A stretch of DNA of 64,000 nt from Serilophus lunatus. Taxonomy: Eukaryota; Chordata; Aves; Passeriformes; Eurylaimidae. The stretch's first letter is position 1. The number at the start of each line of letters is the position of its first letter. The notes below the pieces were generated by a model that was given only the letters and a program-made list of their open reading frames with translations, had not been told where the DNA came from and made no database searches. The stretch spans positions 1,129,922 through 1,193,921 of the forward strand of contig VXBA01005046.1 of NCBI GenBank assembly GCA_013399895.1. The letters run 5' to 3'. Shown piece after piece: positions 38,701 through 49,455 of this stretch. The position numbers were made by a program, and so were the translations under genes.

Positions 38701-41700
38701 CAGCACAATGGAGTCCTGGCCAACTTTCTTCAATGACTATGGCAAGAAAAAAGTATTATAAAACATTACAAGACATTCAATCTTCATTTTCAAACAGCAC
38801 CCCCAGCTGGGGTCTGAAAAGCCCAACAAAGAAGCTGTTATGGGGCACCACCCTCCGTGTTTAGCAAGATTGTTGGCAAAAGTATCAGCAGTGAAGCAAG
38901 GTCAAGTTTGAAAAAATACAGGCTTTGTTTTTCTAGCTGGAAACATAGTAAATTCAGCCTCTTCCCTGTCTCTGAAGCTCAATATCTAGGACTACCAAAA
39001 TATTCCTTATTTAAGTAGCTTACTGCAAAAGGGTCAGCCTGTTCCCATGAAATGGGTGCTCCCCAGGATGCTGGCCTCATCTTCTCTGGCAGTGATTCTG
39101 GTACAGCAACAAGGATAAAACAAATGTCTAACAAGGCTATTGCTGTAGCCAGGACCACAACCAGGCTGTCTCCGTAGACTCGACCCAGGTAGGCACCGAT
39201 CGCAGGGCTGGTGACTAAACTTGCTGCAAAAGTTGCTGAAACCTAGAACAAATAACAGCTGGTGAGATTTTCAGTGATACAAGGCAGCCTAACCATTTAA
39301 AAGCAACCTTTTTACTGTTCCTATGTAGTAGTAGCTCTGTATTTCAGAAAACCCACAATTTTTCAAGAAAAGCTTTCTGATAAGTGGACAGCAATGTGAG
39401 GCTCACAGCACTCTTACATGTACTGACATAATTAACTCTAATTAGAGTCTGCTGATACCTCTGGGAAGTAATGAGCTGTATTTAATCTTTATGTTAGTAA
39501 AATAGGCAATGTCTGTTAAGAAAAAAAATCCCACGTATAAAGGGTATATTAAATGCAATATGCTGGTTAATCCAACTCAGTAGTTCACAGTTAACCAGCT
39601 GGCCTTGTGAAAGATTTTAACTTAAAATCTGAAGGAACTTTCTCAACATATCTCAGTCCCTGATGTATACAGGCACAAAGAAACTAGTTCTATATCCATT
39701 GCTTTCAGCTCTTCTTGCTGGACGGCAATGGATTCTCTAACTGAAACACAATAAACAATTCTGCAGATCCGTAACACGTGAAGCCACGAAGGCTCCTGGG
39801 AGGTAACAGAGAAATGGAGGCAAGTTGCAAGAACTTAAGACAGACAAGTGACTTGGCCACATTTGTTCTGAACTGAAGCACAGCAGGGGCAGTCAAATAT
39901 CACACCAGTTTTGTTCTAGAACCAAAGGTGAGATTTTTGAAGAGATGACAGAGTAGTACTAGTTTGAGCAACCATGGAGGAAAGACCCTCAAGTTATATC
40001 ATTAAGATTGGTATCAGCTGTTAAGACAGATATCTGCAAGTCAGCTTTTAAACAGGGTCATGTTTTAATTTAGAAGCAGAATATTCAAGAGATACAAGAC
40101 TGGATGACAGGAGCAATTAAACACAAAAACCTGATTCCAAATAAAAACTCGCCACAGAAAAAACAAACAAGCAGCTTTGAAAAGCCTTACAAAGTGAAGG
40201 GTTTAGTACTGCAGAGCGCAGGAAAAGAGCTCAGACAATACATACCAAACCATAGGCCATGCTCCTCTCATGTTCTTGGGTTATGTCTGCTACATATGCA
40301 AAAACTACAGAAAATGTCACTGCAAAAACTCCAGACACAGAGATAACAGCGAAGTACCACCTAAAACATGATAAAAAGAAATTAGTACAGCTAAATAGAA
40401 ACAAAAAGTCTATTCAATCCAAGCGCAGTTCAACAGTAAATCACTTTACCTTATCCTGACAATTTATTGAGATAATCTTGGATAAAGCTACTGTGAATGT
40501 GTCTTGATAGAGTTGTGTAACTTCTCAGTGCACAGAGTACAAACAGTGTGATTTTGTAACATCCACAAAAAGCTGCTGTGAATAAGTACTACTAGGAAAT
40601 GAGGTGTTAAAGCAATAAATTCAACTGGTCTGTGACTCAAAGTTAATTAGGAACTTCAGTATTTTGAGAATCTGGTCACTGAAAAGCCTTAACATTAACC
40701 ATATCTTTATGCTATAGACATTTGAAATCTTAACCTACACTTAGAAACAAACTTCTTCCAAAGAGAGATGAACAACCTGTGTGACCAGAGAGAAGACAGG
40801 AAAGGCTGAGGGAGGTACCTGAACAGCTGGCACTGCCCTGTGTGGGTGCAGGCTGAGCTACTGCTGCTGCCCCCTCGGTTCAGCACAGGGCTCAAGGCTC
40901 TCTCGTGCCCTGCCGGGGAATGTTCCAGCCACTGAAGAGGTTACTAACTTGCACACAGCAAGAAAGCTGGTGGATTTTAGAATTTAAGAAACAAAAGTGT
41001 AAAACTGCAGCAACATTATAGGTTACAAATGGTTACTTCATGCATTCCCGTCAGGCAAGGTTTTAACTTCCACCTAACTGTTAGTATTTGAGTACTGTGG
41101 CCACAATACAGACCTGCAGTTTACTGGATAGCATTCTCCTAGTGTGTGCTGGAGCAGGGCATAGGGCTTACAGCACAGAGATCAAAGCCAGCAGCTATTA
41201 AAATTCTGACCAAGGCATTTGGCCTCATGGCAGCTGCTTCAGTGTGATTCTGTTCCCCAACTTTGCACAGAAGTAATACAAACCCCTCAACTTTCCATGA
41301 AGCATAAACAACGTTTAACAACAATGCTAAAAACATACACATTAGTTGTGGCCTTAACAAGAAGCAGCCAACCTACTGTGAAAGAATTTACTAACCATGG
41401 GCTGATCTTCATGAGTGGTATTGGTGCACAGGTGAAAAACACTGTTAGCAGCAGGAAGGACTTTCGTCCCCACACATCGGACAGGGCACCTATGAGTGGG
41501 GCACTGAGAAATGATAATAAGCCCTAAATGAACAAAACATTTTAAGTTAGAACTGAGTGGTTAGAATTGTGATAGCTGACCACAACACAATGTGAGAGCA
41601 GCCTGGGCTCTGTTTTGATTCAAGTCAATGATTACAGTGCAATGCACCAAAGGCAACGTGGCCAAGCATTACTGATCTCATGTTTGGTTACATAAAATTT

Positions 41701-43338
41701 GAGATCTGTCACCCCAGAACTACACAAAAACCAAAACACAGATGATCCACTCACACTAGCAGTTTTATGACCTGTGTTTTATAGCTTTATGTGAATTCCG
41801 AGTAGATAAGACTAAGTAATTGAAAATACCCTACTAGAGCAACAAGCTCCCAGTAAAAAAATTATCAACTTTTAGCACCATATGCATCATCTGGGATTAG
41901 TCAGCTACCTTTGTATTTGCTGATCCCAAACAGTAGAAACAGACCAAGCAATACCTTACTAAAAGTCAAGGGGTGCACAACCCTTTTTAGCAATAATTTA
42001 TTCCCATTTTATTTATACTGCAAAAGCCATATTGAAAAACCTCTCAAATGTTTCTCTCAACTGACATTGATTTGTATATTCCTCCCACCACTCACTTTAA
42101 ACTGTACTGGTGATTAACTTCTGTCAGCTTACCTTTACTCCTTGAATTAGACCATTCATTAGAAATGTATGTTTTGGGAAGGTTTCATGCAAAACCTAGA
42201 GAAGAAATATGAACACTGTCATTTGGACAATATTAACCTCAAATACTGCTCATGATACATCAGAGTTTATTTTCAGAGAATATAGAGGGAAAAAAAGGCA
42301 AAACACAAATAATGTATTTAATCTTTAATTTGAATAGAAGATACTTTGGGATTTCAGTGTCTGAAATCTAAACAGACCACAGAGAACCTAGAAAATTATC
42401 TCAGCCAAACTCTCCAAATGTTACTGTGTCATCTGTTGGGGACTGGGGAGAGGGAGGAGAGACATCACCATCCTGAATTGCCCCACAGTTTGGTTCCCAG
42501 AAATGCAGGTGTCTCAGTCTCACTGGTGGTAAGTGAGAGGGATTCCATCGAGTGACTGAGGGGCAGCTTCTACCCAAGACACTGTTCATGGGTAACAGCA
42601 GCTTTCAGAGCTGCACCAAGACCGCATTTTAAGTGAGGTCTGCTTGGAGATTTTTTAAGCCTTCACTCCTTTTAATTTGTCAGTATGAGTCACTCACAGG
42701 TTAAATCCAAATTAAAAGCAACCAAGTACATGAGAAAACAATTTGGTACAAACATGTTGGTATGACTGTCTCACTAATCACAGGGAAGCTTTGACTGGTG
42801 TAACAGGGTCTGGGCTCTGAAGCTTCTGTTTAAAACACAGCCAGGTCAGCAAAGCTCTCTCTACCTACATACCCACACTTACATGTTGTTACCAAATTTT
42901 AAGTATTTTTGTTCTTACATTTGTAATGTGCCAACTTTTTCTGGCATCTTGAAAGGAAATATAATTTCATTACTGTCTTACTGGTTTCAGTCAGAAAATA
43001 CTTACCCTCATGCAAGCATGAGAGTTAGCAGAGTTGCACATAAACAGCTATGCTACACCACTACACTGCTTTAATGGAAGAATTTGAAATTTCTTATACC
43101 ATCTAAAAACACAGAACTTTTCACTTGCACAACAAAGCAGGTCTGATATGTAATTTGTATTTAATTCAGAAGATGCTCAGTGCCTTTGCAGTAATTGCCC
43201 CACAACCCCTCCAGTGAGAAAAAGCTCCAGAGAATCACTTACCACCAAAGTGGGAGCTGTCAGGAGTCCCCAAGCAAAAAACTCCAGGAAGATCACAATA
43301 ACAGCATGGTAGACACTGGGTGAACCTATTCCTTGGGG
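35783..43338 (-). CDS. MFSD14A: Major facilitator superfamily domain-containing protein 14A (HIAT1), first coding exon not visible
   Basis: Multi-pass solute-carrier-like membrane protein of the MFS family; its substrate is not established. Eleven exons in transcript order: 43338-43243, 42195-42133, 41523-41396, 40360-40246, 39242-39024, 38736-38623, 38138-38067, 37598-37486, 37367-37270, 36739-36576 and 35989-35783. They join in frame to 462 residues; the human protein is about 490, so one exon of roughly 28 codons is missing. Hydrophobic helices are clear (VIVIFLEFFAWGLLTA, FAVTFSVVFAYVAD, SIVLLICITVFLSYL, LLALLVALFI). The MFS loop 2-3 signature appears as LIGALSDVWGRKS. The C-terminus is a hydrophilic tail ending AKEPLLQDTNV, which resembles an acidic dileucine sorting signal. 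The sequence is almost unchanged from mammals except for one loop before the last helix (SESSSGGSVVAQYHLQQ). All donors are GT. Confidence 0.96.
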
Positions 43339-44231
43339 CTGAAATGAGAAAAGACAGGTGATTAAAACATCCAACCATCCATCAGTCATGAGAAATACAT
43401 CTACACACTATAAATAGAGGGATTAACAATGAAACAGAATTCAAAACTTAGGAATACAATTAACCAAGACAACTGGTGAAATTTTTAACCCTTTGGTGCT
43501 AACAACCTGAAGTGTCTTAATCTTACTTCACAGAATCCTTCACTGCTATTTCTAAATATAAACCACTTATACTTGCCAGTCTGGGAAACAAGGATGTTAC
43601 AAGGAAAACAGACTCTTCTTCAGAGAATTAGTCTCTCTTCCAAGAGAAAATTGCTTCAGTCCACACAATGCCACGTGGAATGAAGTTTTTGTGATTCCAA
43701 AACACAATGGTGTGAACACTCAGCTACCCCAAAATCTAATTACCTGGTCTATCAAACAGCTCTTCAGCACTTCTGTTACTAAAAGGCACCACTGCTACAG
43801 ACAAAACTTTGACAGCTCTAAATCAGGAAAGAAACTGAAATTATAAAAAGCAGAAGCAAATCTCAGGAACTGACCACTTCCCAAATACTGAGTGCAGGCC
43901 TATTAGTTACAGGGTGGTTCAAATGCAGGGAAGAGATAAGGAGAAAGGATTTGTCATAAGGAACTTCAACTTCTCCGGTGATTTAGCACAATCAGAAGTA
44001 GCTTTTGAAGAGAACAAAAAGAGGAGGGGTGGGATAACCTGCTCATCTTGTTGACTCTGTAAATGCTGTCAAGCAACATGCCACAGTGCAACATTTGCAA
44101 ATTAAGGATATGGTTCACTAATTATTTTCAAATGGAGACACTACGAATAACTCATCAGAAATCTCATGTGCATTCTTCAAACTCAGAAGTGCTGCCTTAA
44201 CATCTACTCTCAGCTTTGAGCAAAGGTGAGG

Positions 44232-44390
44232 TACCACCAGAGTGGCACCACCACCAGAGTGGCACCACCACCAGAGTGGCACCACCACCAGAGTGGCACC
44301 ACCACCAGAGTGGCACCACCACCAGAGTGGCACCACCACCAGAGTGGCACCACCACCAGAGTGGCACCACCACCAGAGTGGCACCACCAG
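44232..44390. repeat. 17-bp minisatellite, about nine copies
   Basis: Near-perfect head-to-tail repeats of a 17-bp unit containing GAGTGGCACCACCACCA; successive GAGTGG starts fall at 44240, 44257, 44274 and so on to 44376. Because 17 is not a multiple of three, open frames run through it on both strands, but they are by-products. It directly abuts a CR1 fragment. Confidence 0.95.
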
Positions 44391-44429
44391 GGATTTACAC
44401 TGAGCACACTCAGGCTGAGGGCCTTGGCT

Positions 44430-44715
44430 GCGTCCCAAGAAGGCTCAGGGGGGATCTTAGCAATGCATGTAAGTAGTTCATGGGAGGGAGCTAAGACAAG
44501 AGCCAGACTCTTCCAAGAGGTGTCGGTGACAGGACTGGAGGAACACACTGAAAGAAATTCTACTTAAACCTTGAACAAGGACCCTGAAACAGGCTGCTCA
44601 GTGAAGTGTGGAGTCTCTGTCTCCCAAACCTCACTAGACACAACCTGACCCTGCCTGGGGTAGGAGAGTGGGGTAGTTGGATTAGAGATGTTTGGAGGTG
44701 CCTTCCAGCCTCAAA
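44430..44715 (+). mobile_element. CR1 LINE fragment (3' part)
   Basis: Diverged, colinear with the avian CR1 3' region as I know it: GGGATCTTAGCAATG, then an AGCCAGACTCTTCCAAGAGG segment, then AACAGGCTGCTCAGTGAAG and a decayed GGTTGGATTAGA/GGTGCCTTCCAGCC end. It is 5' truncated and inserted in the MFSD14A first intron. Confidence 0.75.
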
Positions 44716-46369
44716 TGCTACACAAAGTTGCAGTTTGGTAATAATGGGATCTTTCTTTTATTACGAGATTCATGCAAGCCATATCTAGCTTTTCTTTCCA
44801 GATTCCAGTATTTTCAATAGAAAGAAAAAAAAAAGCAGCTTATTGAACAAATGTAGGAAATACATACAGAAAACCTCACTGGCTACTCACTCCTATTGCT
44901 AGAAAAGATCATCATTTCAAAAGTAACCATATCAATATGTAACAGGTGACCTCCAAAAACACCTCAACATTGTGCTGTTTTTCTTTTCCAAGCCCTCTTC
45001 AGTAAATACAGACATACCATACAGACATTTCTGCTATTTTTTCAGCCTACACTCCTAAGGAGGTAAATTAACAGTCTTTATAGATACAGAGTAGCTATAA
45101 TTATCTTCTCTTCCCACAATTCCTTTCCCTTTCCACCCACAATCCTTATTTTAGCTTTGGGTTAAAAAATTACCCAGCTCTGCATGAACTCTAAGTACCC
45201 ACGTTAGCAGTTTGGCTCAGTCAGAAAACCAGGACCATTCTGACACCCTGGATTCCTGTCACCTCACTGGCTCGTGTCCCTCCAGGGTACGACAGATGGG
45301 GAGGGAGGTGTCACAAATCATCCCTGTCCCTCCAAGCACAGGGGTCAGGAGCACCTCCACTGCCATCAAACACAAGCTCAGTGGCCATCTGTCCCTCATC
45401 CAGCTCCTCAAGCCCACGCACAAATACACAGCAGGACAGAAACAAGTGGCTGTTCTGCACAGCTGAACTGCTGGTGCCTTTACAGCTGCACAGGTGGGTC
45501 ACTGCTGCCCTCTGCCATCCAGCTGGAATAAACAGGAGCAGATGTTTCCAACACACAGGCAGAAAGAAACAGAAGTAACATTTAGATCACTAGGGTTGAA
45601 CTTCCTTGCTTTTGTGTTGCTACTGCTCTCTTATCACAGGTACAGTTATTTGTCCTTCTCCATAAAAAATAAGTAATTTAGTCACATTTAGATCATCACC
45701 TCTGTAGCTATTTTTAAACATAGTTGCAACTATGAAGTGGCAAAAATACTTGTGAAGTGAAAGGGAAGGAGATAAATAAGTGGCTACATTACGTGCATTA
45801 AGGTCCACGATGTGCTGGGTGTTCAGCCCTGTCCTACCCTACAAACCTGTGCTTTACACATGGGCTCACTCAGTGCAGTGGAATGTCATGGAATGACCCA
45901 AGTGTAAGCAAAGCAGAAGGCCTTACACCTGGAGGTAAAAGACATGGAAAAGCTGGAACTGAGATGTTCCAATCAGAGTAACAGCAACCCTTCTCTGCAC
46001 CAGTAGCCAGAGCACAGTGTATTCACATCTGGCTAAAGCTGTGGCACAAAGCAGTGCTCTGAGAACACCCTTTGGATAGAGACATGTCTGGAACCAAACC
46101 CTTTGTACTGTCAGTTGTATCAGTGATAAAAAGTGCACATGCCAGGCAAGCCTAAGAACACACATCTGACAACAGAACAACTACCAAAGCAAAAGAGACT
46201 TCAGGCGTAAGATCACAGCTGCTGCTCCTCTGAGGGAGAGGACAAGGCACTAAATCAAGTCCTAAGTTCTAATTCATGACTGCTTCAAACCTCCATTGTT
46301 TTACATAAGAGGAATACTAGCTGGCCATAAAGGAAGGCAAAATTAAAATTAAAATTGCCGGGAGGAAAA

Positions 46370-46545
46370 AAATGCGTTGAGACACAAGTTGTAGATGCCA
46401 CATCCCTGGAAATGTTTACAGCCAAGCTGGACAGGATTTTGAGCAATCTGATGTAGCAAAAGGTGTCCTTGCCCATGGCAAGGAGGTTGGAACAAGATGA
46501 TCTTTAAGGTCCCTTCCAACCCAAACCATTTATGATTCTATGAAA
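46370..46545 (+). mobile_element. CR1 LINE 3'-tail fragment
   Basis: Ends with AAGGTCCCTTCCAACCCAAA followed by ATGATTCTATGA, the octamer end of avian CR1. Upstream are CATCCCTGGAAATGTTTACA and GCCAAGCTGGACAGGATTTT, the usual preceding CR1 segments. It is the best-preserved copy in the window and a main reason to call the genome avian. Confidence 0.85.
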
Positions 46546-47921
46546 CCCCTGGTAGTACTGCCTCTTCTTTGGTGAAATCTGATGACATACACTTGGAGCA
46601 CACACACCATCACATTTTAATGTGATACAGCTACTAGCTGCAAAGAGAACAACTCAAAAACCCCACCTCCTGCACCACCCACTGCCTTGCCAAGGGCACC
46701 CAGCACAAACTGTGGTGGGAGGAGAGGCTTTGTAGAAACAATGGGGGGGTTTCCTTTTTACTTTTTTTGCCCCCTCACATCAGAACTAGTGACAATGACA
46801 TTAGATTTGACTGAAGTTCCCCACCAGAAACTCCTCCTGCCTCTGCCACTGCCTCACTCACGGGCTGAACCTTCCTGCTGCCTCACAACTTTCTCTGATG
46901 TCAGGCAGCTTTGAAATAACCAACCAGGCTGGAAACTGTACCTGAGGATGCCCAGTTCTTACTGGTTTGCCCCTGGGAGACAGTCAAGACATGGGGGCCA
47001 TTTTCATGTCCCTGTTTCCCACAGGTCACACAAGGTGCTGGGTAATAAAGCACCTGAGGACACTGAGCACTGAAGGCTAAATAAACCTTTCAGCAAGCAT
47101 TAAATAAAACCCATGCATAAAGTTTTTGCTGTCATTATAAAGAATACTCTGCCATACCAGACTTACCTTTAAAAGTGTATTTAAAACAAATAAATTCCAA
47201 AATATTTGAGGCCAGAAAGTATCACAAGCTGGAATCTGTTACCTAACAACAATCTACACGCTTTCATCTACTATTTATGGCCATGTTTCATGTTTTAAAA
47301 GACTGGCAATTACACAGAACTCATGCAAGTTTGCGTTTCTGCTTTCGAAAGAGGGAGGTACCGAATGCTGCACTACAAGAATCACCGAGGGCAGTTAACT
47401 GTAACATCCTTTCTCCCCTCCTAGAAATGAAAGTTCAAGTTGCGAGGTAAAGGACACTTGGAAGCACACAGTAACTCCGGGGAGAAATTACGTCCCCTCA
47501 GTAACAGCACTTACTCTGCTTTTGCTATTCATTCCAAAACAATTGCATTTAACATTTGTACAAGACAATCTCATATATTTCTATCTTTACAAAGAATGGG
47601 AAAACACGTTCTGGAAGACATCAATAACCATGACAGAATTAGTTTTGTTTCTTAGCACTTAAGTAACCCAGACAGTTGGGCACTGGGCACCACTTCAGTG
47701 AGCAAGTACAGAGACTCGAACACCTCCCTTTTCTCCATTATTGCTCCAAAAAGGCAAACTGAAGGGCCGTCAGCAATTTACTCTGCCAAGACGTCCTTTA
47801 CCGAAGCTACGCACAGTGGTAACAAACCCCGGGGCCAACACGCTGAGAGCGAAGCGTTCGGCCGTTCCAGGCCCCCAGCCCCGCCTGGGGCCGCACCGAT
47901 GGCTCCTGCGCCCCGGAACCG

Positions 47922-48317
47922 CCCGGGCCGAGGAGCGGGCACGGCCGGGCCCTCACGGCACCACCGGCCCGGGCCGAGGAGCGGGCACGGCCGGGCCCTC
48001 ACGGCACCACCGGCCCGGGCCGAGGAGCGGGCACGGCCGGGCCCTCACGGCACCACCGGCCCGGGCCGAGGAGCGGGCACGGCCGGGCCCTCACGGCACC
48101 ACCGGCCCGGGCCGAGGAGCGGGCACGGCCGGGCCCTCACGGCACCACCGGCCCGGGCCGAGGAGCGGGCACGGCCGGGCCCTCACGGCACCACCGGCCC
48201 GGGCCGAGGAGCGGGCACGGCCGGGCCCTCACGGCACCACCGGCCCGGGCCGAGGAGCGGGCACGGCCGGGCCCTCACGGCACCACCGGCCCGGGCCGAG
48301 GAGCGGGCACGGCCGGG
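47922..48317. repeat. 46-bp GC-rich minisatellite, about 8.6 copies
   Basis: Near-identical tandem repeats; GGGCCGAGGAGCGGGCACGG recurs at 47925, 47971, 48017, 48063, 48109, 48155, 48201, 48247 and 48293, exactly 46 bases apart. The unit is dense in CpG. The array runs directly into the single N at 48318, so its true copy number is unknown. Long plus-strand open frames across it are artefacts of a stop-free unit. Confidence 0.97.
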
Positions 48318-48318
48318 N
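48318..48318. other. Single N marking an assembly break or collapse
   Basis: One ambiguous base at the exact end of the 46-bp array, where the sequence changes abruptly to non-repetitive promoter DNA. It probably hides missing sequence, including the first coding exon of MFSD14A. Confidence 0.7.
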
Positions 48319-49350
48319 CGACCGCCGCCGCTCACGCGCCCGCCGCCATCTTGCGCTGCCCCCGCCGCGCGCGCACCCCGCGCCGCGCATCACGCGATCG
48401 CGCCATTGGCCGCGCGCCGGTCACGTGCGCAGGCCGGGAGGTGCCGGGCTGGGAAGGGACAGGGACCCTTGAGATCAAGCACCCTCTTGCCTCATCATAA
48501 TGCACCTTTTAAGGAATTTAGAACTTCCTGAGGCACAGCCCTACTCAGGCCAGTGGATCTACTCACGGGAGACAAAGGCAAGTAGACTCCAGCTCAGGAA
48601 ACCAAGGGTGGGTCTAGCACGTCTGGGATGTTTGCCGTCCTTGCTATTTATCAGTCATTTGTTACAGGTCTCGATGTGTCACACCAAGTATGTGGCAATT
48701 CTGCCCCACGGTTTCTCACTTGTTCTATCTGAAAAGGAGAGGGGTCCTAAAACATTGGCACAGTTTCAAGTCCACCCCTCAAAAGTGCTGTTAGATTTTG
48801 GAGGGGAAGTCACATGCAAAAAAGATAACACAGCTACATAATGCCAACAATTTGGTAGCTAGGCTGGTAAGGCAGCTGTTTTTCTTTCCACACCTTTAGA
48901 CTAACATCTCTTACTGATGTCATTATCTCAAAATAAGTCATCTCAAATTATTATCTCAAACTATCAAAATAAATGCTTTTAAATATCTAGTCTGCACATG
49001 GAGACAGAGCAGGTGATTCAAATAATGAGAATATAGAATAAACTCTAGATAAATGACTTGGTTTTGTTGTCATGTATTTCAGCCAGCTACATGTTCTCAA
49101 ATATCAAACTCTACTTACCTACAGGAGGACATAATCCACTCTGCCATTACAAATTCCTGACAAACCTTTAAACTCCTGAAGAAGAGAAACAAGAATTGTC
49201 TGTTATATCTAATCACTTGTAGTGTTTGTTCCTCTGTACTGAGCAAATGCATCAATCATACTGCCCAGGAGCTGCAGAGGGCATTACCTCCACAAGGGGA
49301 ATCCCTAATTCTAAAGCACAGGCAGAGGATGGTTTCAATGGTTTCAGTTA

Positions 49351-49455
49351 AGACTTACCCAGAGTGCTTTTAGGCACTTTTGAAGAACACTGTCCCCTGC
49401 ATCCCAGTACTCTGTACCAGCTATGCTCCTTTGTTTAGCTGATGAATAATTAATT
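49351..49455. repeat. Diverged local repeat, copy A
   Basis: About 105 bases resembling 52028-52130 in the same orientation; shared blocks include TGCTTTTAGG and AGCTATG-CTC-TTTG-TTAG. By eye the copies agree at roughly two thirds of positions. The family is unknown to me. Confidence 0.5.

Larger units (their letters stand above)
43339..47850. other. Large first intron of MFSD14A (inferred)
   Basis: About 4.5 kb between the first visible MFSD14A exon and the CpG island that should hold its promoter. It contains a 17-bp minisatellite, two CR1 tails and otherwise unremarkable AT-rich sequence. I searched the minus strand here for the short lysine-rich first exon of this family and did not find it. 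Confidence 0.55.
47850..48460. promoter_or_regulatory. CpG island, probable MFSD14A promoter
   Basis: Very GC- and CpG-rich. Right of the N at 48318, in minus-strand sense, are a CCAAT box (ATTGG on plus at 48405-48409), a CACGTG E-box (48422-48427) and a YY1-like site (GCCGCCATCTTG, 48342-48353), a set typical of TATA-less housekeeping promoters. The left part is occupied by a 46-bp tandem array. MFSD14A transcription would run leftward from here. Confidence 0.65.

Noticed and set aside
44210..44567. Open frames of 86-113 codons on both strands rich in His/Thr/Pro or Trp/Gly
   Set aside because: By-products of the 17-bp minisatellite, running into CR1 sequence.
47922..48317. Canonical G-quadruplex array
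   Set aside because: The runs of three G are separated by loops longer than seven bases in each unit, so the standard pattern is not met.
47698..48531. Plus-strand open frames of 277 and 243 codons
   Set aside because: They are created by the stop-free 46-bp repeat (46 is not a multiple of three, so all frames stay open) and contain the ambiguous base at 48318. No family resemblance.
48500..48841. 113-codon plus-strand frame just right of the MFSD14A CpG island
   Set aside because: Could be a divergent transcript, but the translation shows no known features and coding-like composition is not evident.
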